This document shows positions 17,257 through 25,578 of a stretch of DNA of 64,000 bases, piece by piece. The stretch spans positions 372,001 through 436,000 of the forward strand of contig NZ_JAHSPG010000002.1 of the NCBI RefSeq assembly GCF_019130065.1, in the 5' to 3' direction. Made by a program: the position numbers and the translations under genes. The notes under the pieces were generated by a model. That model did no database searches, had not been told where the DNA came from, and worked only from the letters and a program-made list of their open reading frames with translations. This DNA is from Pinibacter aurantiacus (GTDB taxonomy: Bacteria; Bacteroidota; Bacteroidia; Chitinophagales; Chitinophagaceae). Within the stretch, counting starts at the first letter, position 1. Each line of letters opens with the position of its first letter.

Positions 17257-18468
17257 ATGAGCACTAAAAATAACTTCTATAAGCTAACCGGAAAAATTCA
17301 GCATTATCAATGGGGCGGTTACGACTACATACCCGCGTTGTTGAGCGTGGCAAATGATAAACAACAGCCCTTTGCAGAATATTGGTTGGGCGCGCATGTT
17401 AACGCGCCGGCAGAACTTGAAGGTGCGCAGCCTTCAAAGCTGAATGAATACATCGCAGCAAATACTGCTGCTCTTGGCGAAAAAGTGTACAACAATTTTA
17501 AAGCACTTCCATACCTGCTTAAAATTCTGGATGTAAAAGACATGTTATCTATCCAGGTGCATCCTACAAAAAAGGCGGCGGTAGAAGAGTTTGCAAAAGA
17601 AAACGCAAAAGGTGTGGCACTAAATGCGCCAAACCGCAACTATAAAGATGATAACCACAAGCCTGAACTAATGGCGGCGTTGAGCGAGTTCTATTTACTG
17701 CATGGCTTTAAAACGCCAGAACTTATGCGTAAAACATTATCATCTGTTCCAGAGCTGTCATTTTTGTTGCCGTATTTTGAAGGTAATAACTATGCAAAAC
17801 TGTACGAAGAAGTAATGCAAATGGATCAGCAGAAAGTAAACGAACATTTGCAACCACTGCTTGACCGCATTGTTCCACAATACAAGAACAATGAGCTGAA
17901 AAAAGACAATGCTGATTTTTGGGCGGCACGTGCGGCGCTAACTTTCAACGAAGGCAATAATATTGATCGGGGTATCTTCTCCGTTTATTTATTAAATCTT
18001 GTTCACATACATCCAGGCGGAGCTATTTTCCAGGATGCAGGCATTTTACACGCTTACCTTGAAGGACAGAATGTAGAGATCATGGCAAACAGCGACAATG
18101 TTTTGCGCGGTGGTCTTACGCCAAAGCACATCGATGTGGCTGAATTGATGAAACATGTAAGCTTCAAAGAAGTTGTTCCCAACGTAATTTCTGGTTCAGC
18201 AACTGCTACAAAAGAAAAGGTATTCGTTTCTCCGGCTCCTGATTTTCAACTCAGCACCGTGAGCCTTGAGAGCAATGAAGAATTTTCTTTGCATGCTACA
18301 AGCGCTGAAATTGTGCTGGTACTTTCCGGCTGCGTAGAAATCAGCAATGAAGAAAAGAAAGTTGCACTGAAAAAAGGGGAGGCATTTGTGACATTTGCCG
18401 GCGCTACCGTAACAGTAAAAGCTTTGGAAAACGCCGAAATATACAGAGCATTTGTACCAGGGGTATAA
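17257..18468 (+). CDS. manA: Mannose-6-phosphate isomerase, class I
   Basis: A 403-residue type I phosphomannose isomerase. The zinc-binding and catalytic motifs are SIQVHPTKK (near 98-106), DDNHKPELM (near 131-139) and FQDAGILHAYLEGQNVEIMA (near 258-277). It interconverts mannose-6-phosphate and fructose-6-phosphate, feeding GDP-mannose for surface polysaccharides. The membrane protein gene downstream begins 66 bp after the stop and may be cotranscribed. Confidence 0.93.
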   Translation: MSTKNNFYKLTGKIQHYQWGGYDYIPALLSVANDKQQPFAEYWLGAHVNAPAELEGAQPSKLNEYIAANTAALGEKVYNNFKALPYLLKILDVKDMLSIQVHPTKKAAVEEFAKENAKGVALNAPNRNYKDDNHKPELMAALSEFYLLHGFKTPELMRKTLSSVPELSFLLPYFEGNNYAKLYEEVMQMDQQKVNEHLQPLLDRIVPQYKNNELKKDNADFWAARAALTFNEGNNIDRGIFSVYLLNLVHIHPGGAIFQDAGILHAYLEGQNVEIMANSDNVLRGGLTPKHIDVAELMKHVSFKEVVPNVISGSATATKEKVFVSPAPDFQLSTVSLESNEEFSLHATSAEIVLVLSGCVEISNEEKKVALKKGEAFVTFAGATVTVKALENAEIYRAFVPGV

Positions 18469-18534
18469 ACAATGGCATTTAATTCCGATTCACAGGCTTT
18501 TTTATTATTTTTGTTGACTTCAAGCGCAATAATT

Positions 18535-19104
18535 ATGAAATTGAATAAATCTTTAGTTTGGTCATTGGTTCTAATGATTGTGATAGCTGCAGTTTACCGC
18601 GCTATTCCGGGCCGTCCATGGGGCTTTACGCCGCAAATCGCGATGGCTATTTTCGGTGGTGCAGTCATTAAGGATAAGAAATGGGCATTGGCTCTGCCAT
18701 TGTTCTCCATGTTTTTATCAGATGTATTATACCAGGTTTTGTATAGCGCTGGAGTAAGTCCGATCCCTGGTTTTTACGAAGGACAAATTGCTAACTATGT
18801 ATTGTTTGCATTGTTAACTTGTCTTGGTTTCTTAATGAAACGCGTGACCATTGCTAATGTTTTAGGGTTCTCTTTGCTGGCTCCGGTTTTGTTCTTTTTA
18901 TCGTCCAACTTTTTGGTTTGGGCAGCAGGAGCAGGTCTTCAGCGTCCAAAAACATTCGCTGGGTTGATGATGTGTTACACTGATGCTTTGCCATTCTTTA
19001 AAGGTGAAGTATTAGGAACATTGGTTTTTGGTGCTGTACTTTTCGGCAGCCACTACCTGTTGACAAAAAAGAACGTTGCTCAACACACTGCATTCGCAGA
19101 ATAA
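18535..19104 (+). CDS. DUF6580-like integral membrane protein
   Basis: I prefer the ATG at 18535 (189 residues, starting MKLNKSLVWSL) over the ATG at 18472, whose extra 21 residues look less like a conserved start. About five hydrophobic segments, with FTPQIAMAIFGGAVIKDKKWA near residue 32 and SDVLYQVLY near 62, resemble the DUF6580 putative transport family (ECF S-component-like). The substrate is unknown. A strong terminator follows directly. Confidence 0.75.
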   Translation: MKLNKSLVWSLVLMIVIAAVYRAIPGRPWGFTPQIAMAIFGGAVIKDKKWALALPLFSMFLSDVLYQVLYSAGVSPIPGFYEGQIANYVLFALLTCLGFLMKRVTIANVLGFSLLAPVLFFLSSNFLVWAAGAGLQRPKTFAGLMMCYTDALPFFKGEVLGTLVFGAVLFGSHYLLTKKNVAQHTAFAE

Positions 19105-19124
19105 TTGTTGAGATAATAAAATAT

Positions 19125-19155
19125 AAAAAAAGGGAAGCATCGCTTCCCTTTTTTT
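19125..19155 (+). terminator. Intrinsic terminator
   Basis: AAAAAAAGGGAAGC (19125-19138) pairs with GCTTCCCTTTTTTT (19142-19155) around a 3-nt loop, with a T run. It ends the manA/DUF6580 transcript. Confidence 0.93.
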
Positions 19156-19195
19156 GTTGCTGCGCGTATCCGACTAAGTCGTTGTGTTGCCAAGA

Positions 19196-19257
19196 AGGCT
19201 TCGACAAGCTCAGCCTAACACTCCGTTGAAGCTGTCAGGCTGAGCTTGTCGAAGCCT
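19196..19257. repeat. Palindromic element, GGCTTCGACAAGCTCAGCCT type, copy 1
   Basis: AGGCTTCGACAAGCTCAGCC and extension (19196-19220) pairs with TGTCAGGCTGAGCTTGTCGA and extension (19233-19257). It lies between convergent genes. A second copy is 600 bp away on the other side of the DUF1801 gene. Confidence 0.9.
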
Positions 19258-19268
19258 CGTTCAGAAAA

Positions 19269-19706
19269 TTATATCAACTTCCAATTGTTCTTTTTAACCT
19301 GCCCGTGAATATTTGCCAGAGAAGCATCGATCATTTCTTTCAACACATCCTGATTGATATCGGCCAGTTTGTTCACATACACGCAGCCCTTGCCGGTCTT
19401 TTGTTTTCCTAATTTTTTCAAAAGTTCTTCCCGGCCCTCAAAACCAGCACTGAGGTAAAATACATGTGAGGTTTTTCTTGGAGAAAAGCCCAGCAATGGA
19501 GCAGTGCCTTCATGGCCGCTGTCGTATTTATAGGCATAGCCACCAAACCCGATAATACTCGGTCCCCACATTTTTGGCTTAAGACCAGTTTGCTTTTCAA
19601 ATAACTTAACTATAGTTAACGCATCAGTTCTCTTTGTTTCATCTTCAATCCGGTCAATAAAAGCCAACACGCTTTCGTCGGTTTGTGTTGTTTTGTTTGT
19701 TGCCAT
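19269..19706 (-). CDS. DUF1801 (YdhG-like) domain protein
   Basis: A 145-residue soluble protein with the DUF1801 pattern KPKMWGPSIIGFGGYAYKY near residues 43-61 and FSPRKTSHVFYLSAGFEGRE near 74-93. The family has an SCP2/YdhG-like fold and no assigned function. The gene stands alone and is flanked on both sides by the same GC-rich palindromic element. Confidence 0.88.
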   Translation of the reverse strand: MATNKTTQTDESVLAFIDRIEDETKRTDALTIVKLFEKQTGLKPKMWGPSIIGFGGYAYKYDSGHEGTAPLLGFSPRKTSHVFYLSAGFEGREELLKKLGKQKTGKGCVYVNKLADINQDVLKEMIDASLANIHGQVKKNNWKLI

Positions 19707-19817
19707 ATGAAAGATTTGAAATTAGCAATTTGAGATTCAATGTAGTTTATTTCAGAAATGTTTTGCAATCACCGTTCCTGTTTAACAAGGCCCGCCCGGA
19801 TGAAGCCGGTTCGGACG

Positions 19818-19877
19818 GGCTTCGACAAGCTCAGCCTGACAGTCCTTTCGCGTTGTCAGGCTGAGCTTGTCGAAGCC
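19818..19877. repeat. Palindromic element, GGCTTCGACAAGCTCAGCCT type, copy 2
   Basis: GGCTTCGACAAGCTCAGCCT and extension (19818-19841) pairs perfectly with 19854-19877. It is embedded in other short GC-rich repeats (CCCGCCCGGATGAAGCCGG upstream; GCCCGAACGACTTCAGTCGG near 19941 with GCCCGA/TCGGGC arms). The 269-bp interval holds no gene I can support. Confidence 0.9.
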
Positions 19878-19975
19878 TTCTCGCTAACTAAAGGATGCTA
19901 GCCAAACAGCATCAACCCATTTTCAATTTTTCACTTTCCCCGCCCGAACGACTTCAGTCGGGCAGGAATTTTCAA

Positions 19976-20449
19976 TTATCTCCTGTTTTCCGCTTCATAT
20001 TCCGCATCCACCAATAAATTTCTTTTATCATCTGCGGCTGTTGTTGCAAGAATGTCGCAGCGGTTGTTGTAAGGATTGTCCGCATGTCCTTTCACCCATT
20101 TAAATCTTACCTGGTGCTTTTTGCTTAGCTCGTGAAAACGTATCCAGAGATCGCGGTTCTTTTTGCCTCCAGCGAAATTGGTAGCGATCCATTTTTTTAA
20201 CCAACCCTGTTCAACTGCCTTAACCACATATTGGCTATCGCTGTAAACGGTAATCGGCAAACCATCTTTCTTCAGATTTTCCAATGCCACAATTACAGCC
20301 AGCAATTCCATCCTGTTATTGGTTGTCAAACGGTAGCCCTGCGAAAATTCTTTCTCGGTATCTCCCCATTTCAAAATTGCTCCATACCCTCCTGGTCCTG
20401 GGTTTCCGCGTGCAGCGCCATCCGTGTATATGACTAGTTCTTTGTTCAA
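19976..20449 (-). CDS. rnhA: Ribonuclease HI
   Basis: The 157 residues are typical of bacterial RNase HI. The catalytic acids are in YTDGAARGNPG (D10 region), NRMELLAVI (Glu), YSDSQYV (Asp) and DILATTAA (Asp). It degrades RNA of RNA-DNA hybrids. The stop is followed by short GC-rich repeats, and an inverted repeat separates it from the carboxylase gene upstream on the same strand. Confidence 0.95.
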   Translation of the reverse strand: MNKELVIYTDGAARGNPGPGGYGAILKWGDTEKEFSQGYRLTTNNRMELLAVIVALENLKKDGLPITVYSDSQYVVKAVEQGWLKKWIATNFAGGKKNRDLWIRFHELSKKHQVRFKWVKGHADNPYNNRCDILATTAADDKRNLLVDAEYEAENRR

Positions 20450-20485
20450 TGTAAAAAATGTTATGGCAGCGAAGATAGGGAGTGG

Positions 20486-20562
20486 TAATTGAAAATTGAA
20501 AGTTGAAAATGGCGGCTCTACATTCCGAATAGATTTTCATTTTCAACTTTCAATTTTCAATT
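20486..20562. repeat. Inverted repeat, word TTGAAAA
   Basis: TAATTGAAAATTGAAAGTTG and extension (20486-20511) pairs with CATTTTCAACTTTCAATTTT and extension (20538-20562). It lies between carboxylase and rnhA, both on the minus strand. Confidence 0.87.
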
Positions 20563-20564
20563 CC

Positions 20565-22193
20565 TTATACTTGAAAGACTCCCGTCTTCAATGCAGGTAT
20601 GTCTGCATTGTGATTAGCCGCATTCAGCGCTTCTGAAATTCTTGACCTTGTTTCCAGCGGATCGATGATTTCATCTACCCATAGTCTTGCTGCTGCGTAG
20701 TAAGGCGTTGTTTGTTTTTCGTACCTGCCTTTTATTTCATTCAGCAATTTATTCTCTGCTTCCGCTGTAATCGTTTCACCTTTTGCTTTTAATGAGCCAA
20801 CCTGTATTTGTAATAATGTTTTGGCCGCTTGTTCTCCGCCCATCACAGCGATTTTTGCATTGGGCCATGCATAAATAAAACGTGGATCATAGGCCTTTCC
20901 GCACATGGCGTAGTTACCTGCGCCAAACGAGTTGCCTATAATTATGGTGATTTTCGGCACAACAGAATTGGCGACAGCATTCACCATTTTAGCGCCGTCT
21001 TTAATAATGCCGGCGTGTTCGCTGCGGCTACCTACCATAAAGCCTGTTACATCCTGCAAAAAGATCAAAGGAATTTTTTTCTGATTGCAGTTTAAAATAA
21101 AACGAGCTGCTTTATCAGCGCTGTCATTGTAGATCACGCCACCAATCTGCATTTCGCCCTTCGCACTTTTTATGATCTTGCGTTGATTGGCAACGATGCC
21201 AACTGCCCATCCATCGATGCGGGCATAGCCACATACAATCGTTTTACCGTAATCTTCTTTGTATTGTTCAAATTGGGAATCGTCAACAAGCCTTTCAATA
21301 ATCTCTATAACATCGTAAGCTTTTGCATTTCCCAGTGGAACGATTTGAAAGATATCGCTTGCATTTTTGGCGGGTTCTTTTGCGGCAATTCTATCGAAGC
21401 CCGCTTTTGGATTATGTCCCAGCTTGCTCATCAGGCTTTTGATGTAGTCAAGACACTCCTGTTCTGTTTTAAATTTATAATCCGCAATGCCGCTGATAGA
21501 AGTGTGCATCGAGGCGCCGCCAAGCGTTTCTGCATCTACATCTTCGCCAATCGCCGCTTTTACGAGATAAGGGCCGGCAAGAAAAACCGAGCCATTGTCT
21601 TCTACCATCAGCATTTCATCGCTCATTACAGGCAGGTATGCGCCACCCGCCACACAAGCGCCCATCACCGCAGATATTTGCGTAATGCCCTGTGCACTCA
21701 TTTGCGCATTGTTGCGAAAAATGCGGCCAAAATGTTCTTTGTCGGGAAAAATTTCATCCTGCATGGGCAAATAAACCCCTGCACTATCAACGAGGTAAAT
21801 GATCGGCAATTTGTTTTCCATGGCAATTTCCTGCAGGCGCAAATTCTTTTTGCCCGTGATAGGAAACCATGCGCCGGCCTTTACAGTCTGGTCGTTGGCA
21901 ACGATCACACACTGCCTGCCGCTTACATATCCCACACCGCCAACGGTACCGCCGGCAGGGCAGCCGCCGTCTTCTTCATACATTTCGTAACCCGCAAAGG
22001 AGCCTATTTCTGTAAATGGTTTGTCTTGATCGACCAGGTAATCGATTCGTTCGCGGGCTGTTAATTTATTTTTTGCGTGCTGTTTTTCAATCGCTTTTTT
22101 ACCGCCTCCCAATGTTATTTTTTCGTAACGGTGTTTAAGCTGGCTAACGGCCAATTGCATAGCATCTTCATTCTTATTCAGTTCAAGATTCAT
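20565..22193 (-). CDS. Acyl-CoA carboxylase carboxyltransferase subunit (propionyl/methylcrotonyl type)
   Basis: I choose the ATG at 22193 (542 residues, MNLELNKNEDAMQL); the open frame continues 24 codons upstream through AT-rich repeat. The two crotonase-like halves of the carboxyltransferase are visible: GGTVGGVGYVSGRQCVIVAN near residue 80 and NSFGAGNYAMCGKAYDPRF near 420. Residues resemble methylcrotonyl-CoA carboxylase beta (RMNASLEEYK-type ends absent). It transfers carboxyl from biotin to an acyl-CoA such as methylcrotonyl-CoA (leucine breakdown) or propionyl-CoA. The biotin-carrying alpha subunit is not beside it, so the substrate is undecided. Confidence 0.92.
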   Translation of the reverse strand: MNLELNKNEDAMQLAVSQLKHRYEKITLGGGKKAIEKQHAKNKLTARERIDYLVDQDKPFTEIGSFAGYEMYEEDGGCPAGGTVGGVGYVSGRQCVIVANDQTVKAGAWFPITGKKNLRLQEIAMENKLPIIYLVDSAGVYLPMQDEIFPDKEHFGRIFRNNAQMSAQGITQISAVMGACVAGGAYLPVMSDEMLMVEDNGSVFLAGPYLVKAAIGEDVDAETLGGASMHTSISGIADYKFKTEQECLDYIKSLMSKLGHNPKAGFDRIAAKEPAKNASDIFQIVPLGNAKAYDVIEIIERLVDDSQFEQYKEDYGKTIVCGYARIDGWAVGIVANQRKIIKSAKGEMQIGGVIYNDSADKAARFILNCNQKKIPLIFLQDVTGFMVGSRSEHAGIIKDGAKMVNAVANSVVPKITIIIGNSFGAGNYAMCGKAYDPRFIYAWPNAKIAVMGGEQAAKTLLQIQVGSLKAKGETITAEAENKLLNEIKGRYEKQTTPYYAAARLWVDEIIDPLETRSRISEALNAANHNADIPALKTGVFQV

Positions 22194-22220
22194 GGCAAGC
22201 AGATTATAGTTGTAAGATAG

Positions 22221-22397
22221 GAAAGTAAAAAGTAAAAAATCGAAAGTCAAAATGAAAAAAGTCACCTTATCCCGCCCCGTGCTCTAGTTGCGTGATGGTT
22301 GTCTTATAAAGAATGGTACAATATTTTTGACGCTTCATGTATTTATCTGTTATTAACAGTTGCTTTTTTTACTTTTTACTTTTGATTTTTTACTTTT
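22221..22397. repeat. Inverted repeat, word AAAGTAAAA
   Basis: GAAAGTAAAAAGTAAAAAAT and extension (22221-22252) pairs with TTTACTTTTTACTTTTGATT and extension (about 22365-22397). It spans the divergent carboxylase/DUF3810 interval. Confidence 0.82.
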
Positions 22398-22403
22398 ATC
22401 AAC

Positions 22404-23486
22404 ATGGCATTAAAAAGAAAAATCGGCTGGATCGTTTTGTTGGCATTGGCAATCGTTATTAAGGTCATTAGTTTATTTCCTGCATTTGTCGAGAAATATT
22501 ATTCGCTTGGCTTTTATCCCTTCATATCAAGGATACAGCGGCTCCTTTTAGGCTGGATTCCTTTTAGCATTGGAGATATTTTTTACGGAGTGATTGCTTT
22601 GTATTTGGTGGTGATGTTTGTAAGATTCATTCGTTCGGCTTTCAGAAAAGAATTAACCCGGAAATATTTTTATAAACTTGTTTTGGATTTCGTTTATGCA
22701 TGGCTGGTAGTGTATGTTTATTTTAACCTTGCTTGGGGGCTAAACTATAACCGTCTTGGCATTACAGACCAATTGCAGATAGAAGTAAAGAAATATTCGA
22801 CCGAAGATCTCACAACGCTTACAGATACTATCATTCATCGTTTGAATGGCACGTACAATGCAAGCCTGCAAACGAGAAATGATATGCACAAAAAGCGGAC
22901 GCTTTTTAAGCGAGCCTTCGAAGCATATGATGCTACATCGAAAGATTATCCGTTTCTTACTTACAAGACAAAATCTGTAAAGCCTTCTATTTACAGTTAT
23001 TTCGGAGATTATTTTGGGTTCACAGGTTACTACAATCCATTCAGCGGAGAAGCACAGGTAAACACGACCGTTCCGTTATTTGTACAGCCATTTACAACTT
23101 GCCATGAAATGGGCCACCAAATGGGTTACGCCAAAGAAAACGAAGCGAATTTCGCGGGATTTCTTTCAGCAAAAGCTTCTTCTGATTCTGCATTTTTATA
23201 CTCCCTGTATTTTGATTTGTACAGCTACTGCATGCGTGATCTGCTGCGTCGCGATACCGTTATTGGCAATAGGTTGAAAAAGGAATTGCTGCCGGGCGTG
23301 AAAAATGATTTTCTGGAGCTGAGAAAATTCTATGCACAATATGCCAACCCATTTGAGCCATTGATCACAAAAATGTATGGACAATATTTAAAAGCAAACG
23401 AACAACCTGTAGGAATGATGTCGTATAATGAAGTGGTGGGAATGATAATCGCGTACACGAAAAAGTACGGCATGCAAGCGCTGTAA
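22404..23486 (+). CDS. DUF3810 membrane metallopeptidase-like protein
   Basis: A 360-residue protein with three N-terminal membrane segments (about 7-27, 46-70 and 96-114), then a soluble domain containing TTCHEMGHQMGY near residues 231-242, an HExxH-type zinc site, followed by the conserved NEANFAGFLSAKAS. This is the DUF3810 family, predicted membrane-bound zinc proteases of unknown substrate. The start at 22404 lies 6 bp past the right arm of the inverted repeat. Confidence 0.88.
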   Translation: MALKRKIGWIVLLALAIVIKVISLFPAFVEKYYSLGFYPFISRIQRLLLGWIPFSIGDIFYGVIALYLVVMFVRFIRSAFRKELTRKYFYKLVLDFVYAWLVVYVYFNLAWGLNYNRLGITDQLQIEVKKYSTEDLTTLTDTIIHRLNGTYNASLQTRNDMHKKRTLFKRAFEAYDATSKDYPFLTYKTKSVKPSIYSYFGDYFGFTGYYNPFSGEAQVNTTVPLFVQPFTTCHEMGHQMGYAKENEANFAGFLSAKASSDSAFLYSLYFDLYSYCMRDLLRRDTVIGNRLKKELLPGVKNDFLELRKFYAQYANPFEPLITKMYGQYLKANEQPVGMMSYNEVVGMIIAYTKKYGMQAL

Positions 23487-23510
23487 AAATGTATTATGCC
23501 AGAAAATTGA

Positions 23511-24182
23511 TTAATTTTTTACGTTGTCGATTACCTCAGCCTGAACTTGTAAGTTAACGAAACCGAATTTAGTGAGTGCTTGGTCGATTGAATTTGTTAT
23601 TTGTTTCGAATGATTGACGTAAGCAATATCTGAAACCGTTTCAACCTTGTCGAAGCAAGTTAATCGAATGTCAGTTGCATCCAACACCTTTTCGGCTGCC
23701 CTAACGGGATCGATGCGTTTTATTTCCAAATTGTAAAGAAATAAGTTAAAGGCTATTGTCAAATCAACAGCAAGTAGATTATGTCTTGGACCGCAAACGA
23801 ATTCGATTTTTTCACAACAAGCAAACATTTGCCAAGCAACTTGATTTAGACCGCCTCGACAGCATGAATGTAAAAAAATCGCTCCAGGTTTTAATACGTC
23901 TGTAATGCAAGTGAGAGCAGCAAATTCTATCCAAGTTATGCTGACCGAACCGGAGATGTTTCCCCAAGAGGATTCACAACCATGAGTTGCAAGATATATG
24001 TAGTCATATTGTTTTCCAGACTTAAAAACTGTCGTTAGTTTTTCTAAACCGTCAATTTCCTCGATATCTGCTTTAATACCGTATTGGGCTATTTGACTAC
24101 AAATGTTAACGATTTCAGCATTGGAAATATCCTCGCTAGCTCTAAGAACTAGCATGTGTTTTTCGTCGTTCGGATTGTTCAT
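23511..24182 (-). CDS. Small caspase/CHAT-like protein
   Basis: A 223-residue protein with the His/Cys dyad pattern of caspase-like (CHAT/peptidase C14-type) folds: a strand and His in YDYIYLATHG (H67-G68), then AIFLHSCCRGG with the candidate nucleophile C107. It has no signal or membrane segment. It is the second gene of a pair: its ATG is 3 bp past the dCTP deaminase stop on the same strand. Stand-alone CHAT-like proteins often act in immunity or regulated cell death, but no effector or partner is visible here beyond dcd. Its composition is AT-rich, and the rest of the chain matches nothing I know. The fold is inferred from motifs only. Confidence 0.6.
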   Translation of the reverse strand: MNNPNDEKHMLVLRASEDISNAEIVNICSQIAQYGIKADIEEIDGLEKLTTVFKSGKQYDYIYLATHGCESSWGNISGSVSITWIEFAALTCITDVLKPGAIFLHSCCRGGLNQVAWQMFACCEKIEFVCGPRHNLLAVDLTIAFNLFLYNLEIKRIDPVRAAEKVLDATDIRLTCFDKVETVSDIAYVNHSKQITNSIDQALTKFGFVNLQVQAEVIDNVKN

Positions 24183-24185
24183 TTT

Positions 24186-24722
24186 TTAAAATTTATTCTT
24201 CCACATCATGCTTTCAACCGGCTTGTTTGGCTGGCCGCTGTATTTCGCATTTTGTTTTTGATTGTATTTTACTGCGATCTCACCATCTACCGGGAAATAG
24301 ATCAATTGGCCGATGGGCATGTTCTTGTAAATGCGCACTGGTTGTTTTACCGAAATCTCCAATGTCCAGTTACCGCAAAAACCAACATCGCCTTTACCCG
24401 CTGTTGCGTGGATATCGATACCCAGGCGGCCGGTGGAAGACTTCCCCTCCAAAAAAGGCACATGCGCATGTGTTTCCGTGTACTCGTCCGTTACGCCGAG
24501 GTAAAATACGTGTGGCTGCAGAATGAAACCTTCCTCTGGGATCTCAAAATACTCAATCTGGTTGTGTTTGCGGGCATCCAGCACCTCGTCCTTATATTTT
24601 GCCAGCCATTTTCCAAGATGCACATCATAGGAATTACTGCCAAGGCATTCTCTGTCGTACGGGGTTATTTTGATGGTTCCTTTTTCAATTTCTTCCAGTA
24701 TTCTGGTATCGGAGAGTATCAT
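24186..24722 (-). CDS. dcd: dCTP deaminase
   Basis: A 178-residue member of the dCTP deaminase/dUTPase trimeric family. The signature is GKSSTGRLGIDIHATAGKGD (residues about 92-111), followed by VGFCGNWTLEI with the catalytic Glu. It deaminates dCTP to dUTP for thymidylate synthesis (or directly to dUMP if bifunctional). The length fits the housekeeping enzyme. The gene is immediately followed by the caspase-like gene, an unusual partner. It is divergent from the phosphopantetheinyl transferase gene. Confidence 0.92.
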   Translation of the reverse strand: MILSDTRILEEIEKGTIKITPYDRECLGSNSYDVHLGKWLAKYKDEVLDARKHNQIEYFEIPEEGFILQPHVFYLGVTDEYTETHAHVPFLEGKSSTGRLGIDIHATAGKGDVGFCGNWTLEISVKQPVRIYKNMPIGQLIYFPVDGEIAVKYNQKQNAKYSGQPNKPVESMMWKNKF

Positions 24723-24785
24723 TTTTGAATGTCAGTTTTTTATTGTCAATTTGTAAGCGGCAAAGTAACCGTCATTTTTGAAATT

Positions 24786-25424
24786 ATGCCTCTTTTTTAT
24801 CAACAAATTATAGACGAAAATACCAAATTGGGTATTTGGCGCATAGAAGAACCAGAAGACTTTTTCCTGCAAAAAGTACCATTAAAGAAAGATGTTTCGC
24901 ATCCCTACAAGCGGCTGCAACACCTTGCAGGGCGCTATTTGTTACCTACGCTTTTTGCCGATTTTCCTTTGTCCGAGATAGAAATAGCAGATACCAGGAA
25001 GCCATTTTTGCCCGACGAGAAATTTCACTTTTCCATTTCCCACTGTGGCAATTTTGCCGCTGCTATTGTAAGCACCAAGAGACGTGTGGGTATAGATGTA
25101 GAGCTGGTAACATCAAGACTGGAAACTATTTCTTCCAAATTTTTGAATGAAAATGAGAGGCAGACACTTGATAACTGGAGCTATTTACCACATGTGCATT
25201 TGCAACTTGTTGCGCTAATGTGGAGCGCAAAAGAGGCTGTGTTCAAGTGGTACGGAAACGGCAAAGTTGATTTCAAACACAACATGCGTTTGGATGGTCC
25301 TATCTCCATTTTGGCAAGAGATGCCGCGACATTGCCATTTGTTTTTGAAAAGGAAAAGCCAATTCATCTTAAGGTGCACGGAAAATTATTTCGCCCGCTG
25401 ATGATGGTGTGGGTGGCGGATTAA
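24786..25424 (+). CDS. 4'-phosphopantetheinyl transferase family protein
   Basis: I choose the ATG at 24786 (212 residues). The Sfp-type motifs are RVGIDVELV (near 101-109) with the Mg-binding acids, and WSAKEAVFKWYG (near 151-162). It attaches the phosphopantetheine arm of CoA to acyl or peptidyl carrier proteins. Family members in Bacteroidota usually serve fatty acid synthesis or a PKS/NRPS system. The type III PKS in this window needs no carrier protein, so no link is implied. Poly-A/T repeat words follow the gene. Confidence 0.88.
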   Translation: MPLFYQQIIDENTKLGIWRIEEPEDFFLQKVPLKKDVSHPYKRLQHLAGRYLLPTLFADFPLSEIEIADTRKPFLPDEKFHFSISHCGNFAAAIVSTKRRVGIDVELVTSRLETISSKFLNENERQTLDNWSYLPHVHLQLVALMWSAKEAVFKWYGNGKVDFKHNMRLDGPISILARDAATLPFVFEKEKPIHLKVHGKLFRPLMMVWVAD

Positions 25425-25578
25425 AGCGAAATAAAAAGTAAAAAATAAAAAGTAAAAAAGCTGCATGGCATAAAGAGCAACATTTTGTTGGCCAGACAGT
25501 AGTACAACTATTAAACAGCCGTTGCGACGCTCCATTCAGCGGTAGTAATTCTGCTCAACTCAAAACTCAAAACTTCCT

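Noticed and set aside
18472-18534. Upstream ATG of the DUF6580-like gene
   Set aside because: The extra 21 residues show no sign of conservation and the ATG at 18535 starts the membrane protein in the expected place; this remains uncertain.
19196-19877. Insertion sequence bounded by the two GC-rich palindromes
   Set aside because: The enclosed gene encodes a DUF1801 protein and not a transposase, and no target-site duplication is evident.
21183-22064. 293-residue frame on the plus strand
   Set aside because: It lies entirely antisense to the well-supported acyl-CoA carboxylase gene and shows no recognisable domain; long opposite-strand frames are expected from that codon usage.
24156-24728. 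190-residue frame on the plus strand
   Set aside because: Antisense to the dCTP deaminase gene, whose motifs are clear. No conserved motif in the plus-strand translation.
24786-25424. Functional link of the phosphopantetheinyl transferase to the PKS cluster
   Set aside because: Type III PKS enzymes use CoA thioesters directly and need no carrier protein, and the genes are 18 kb apart.
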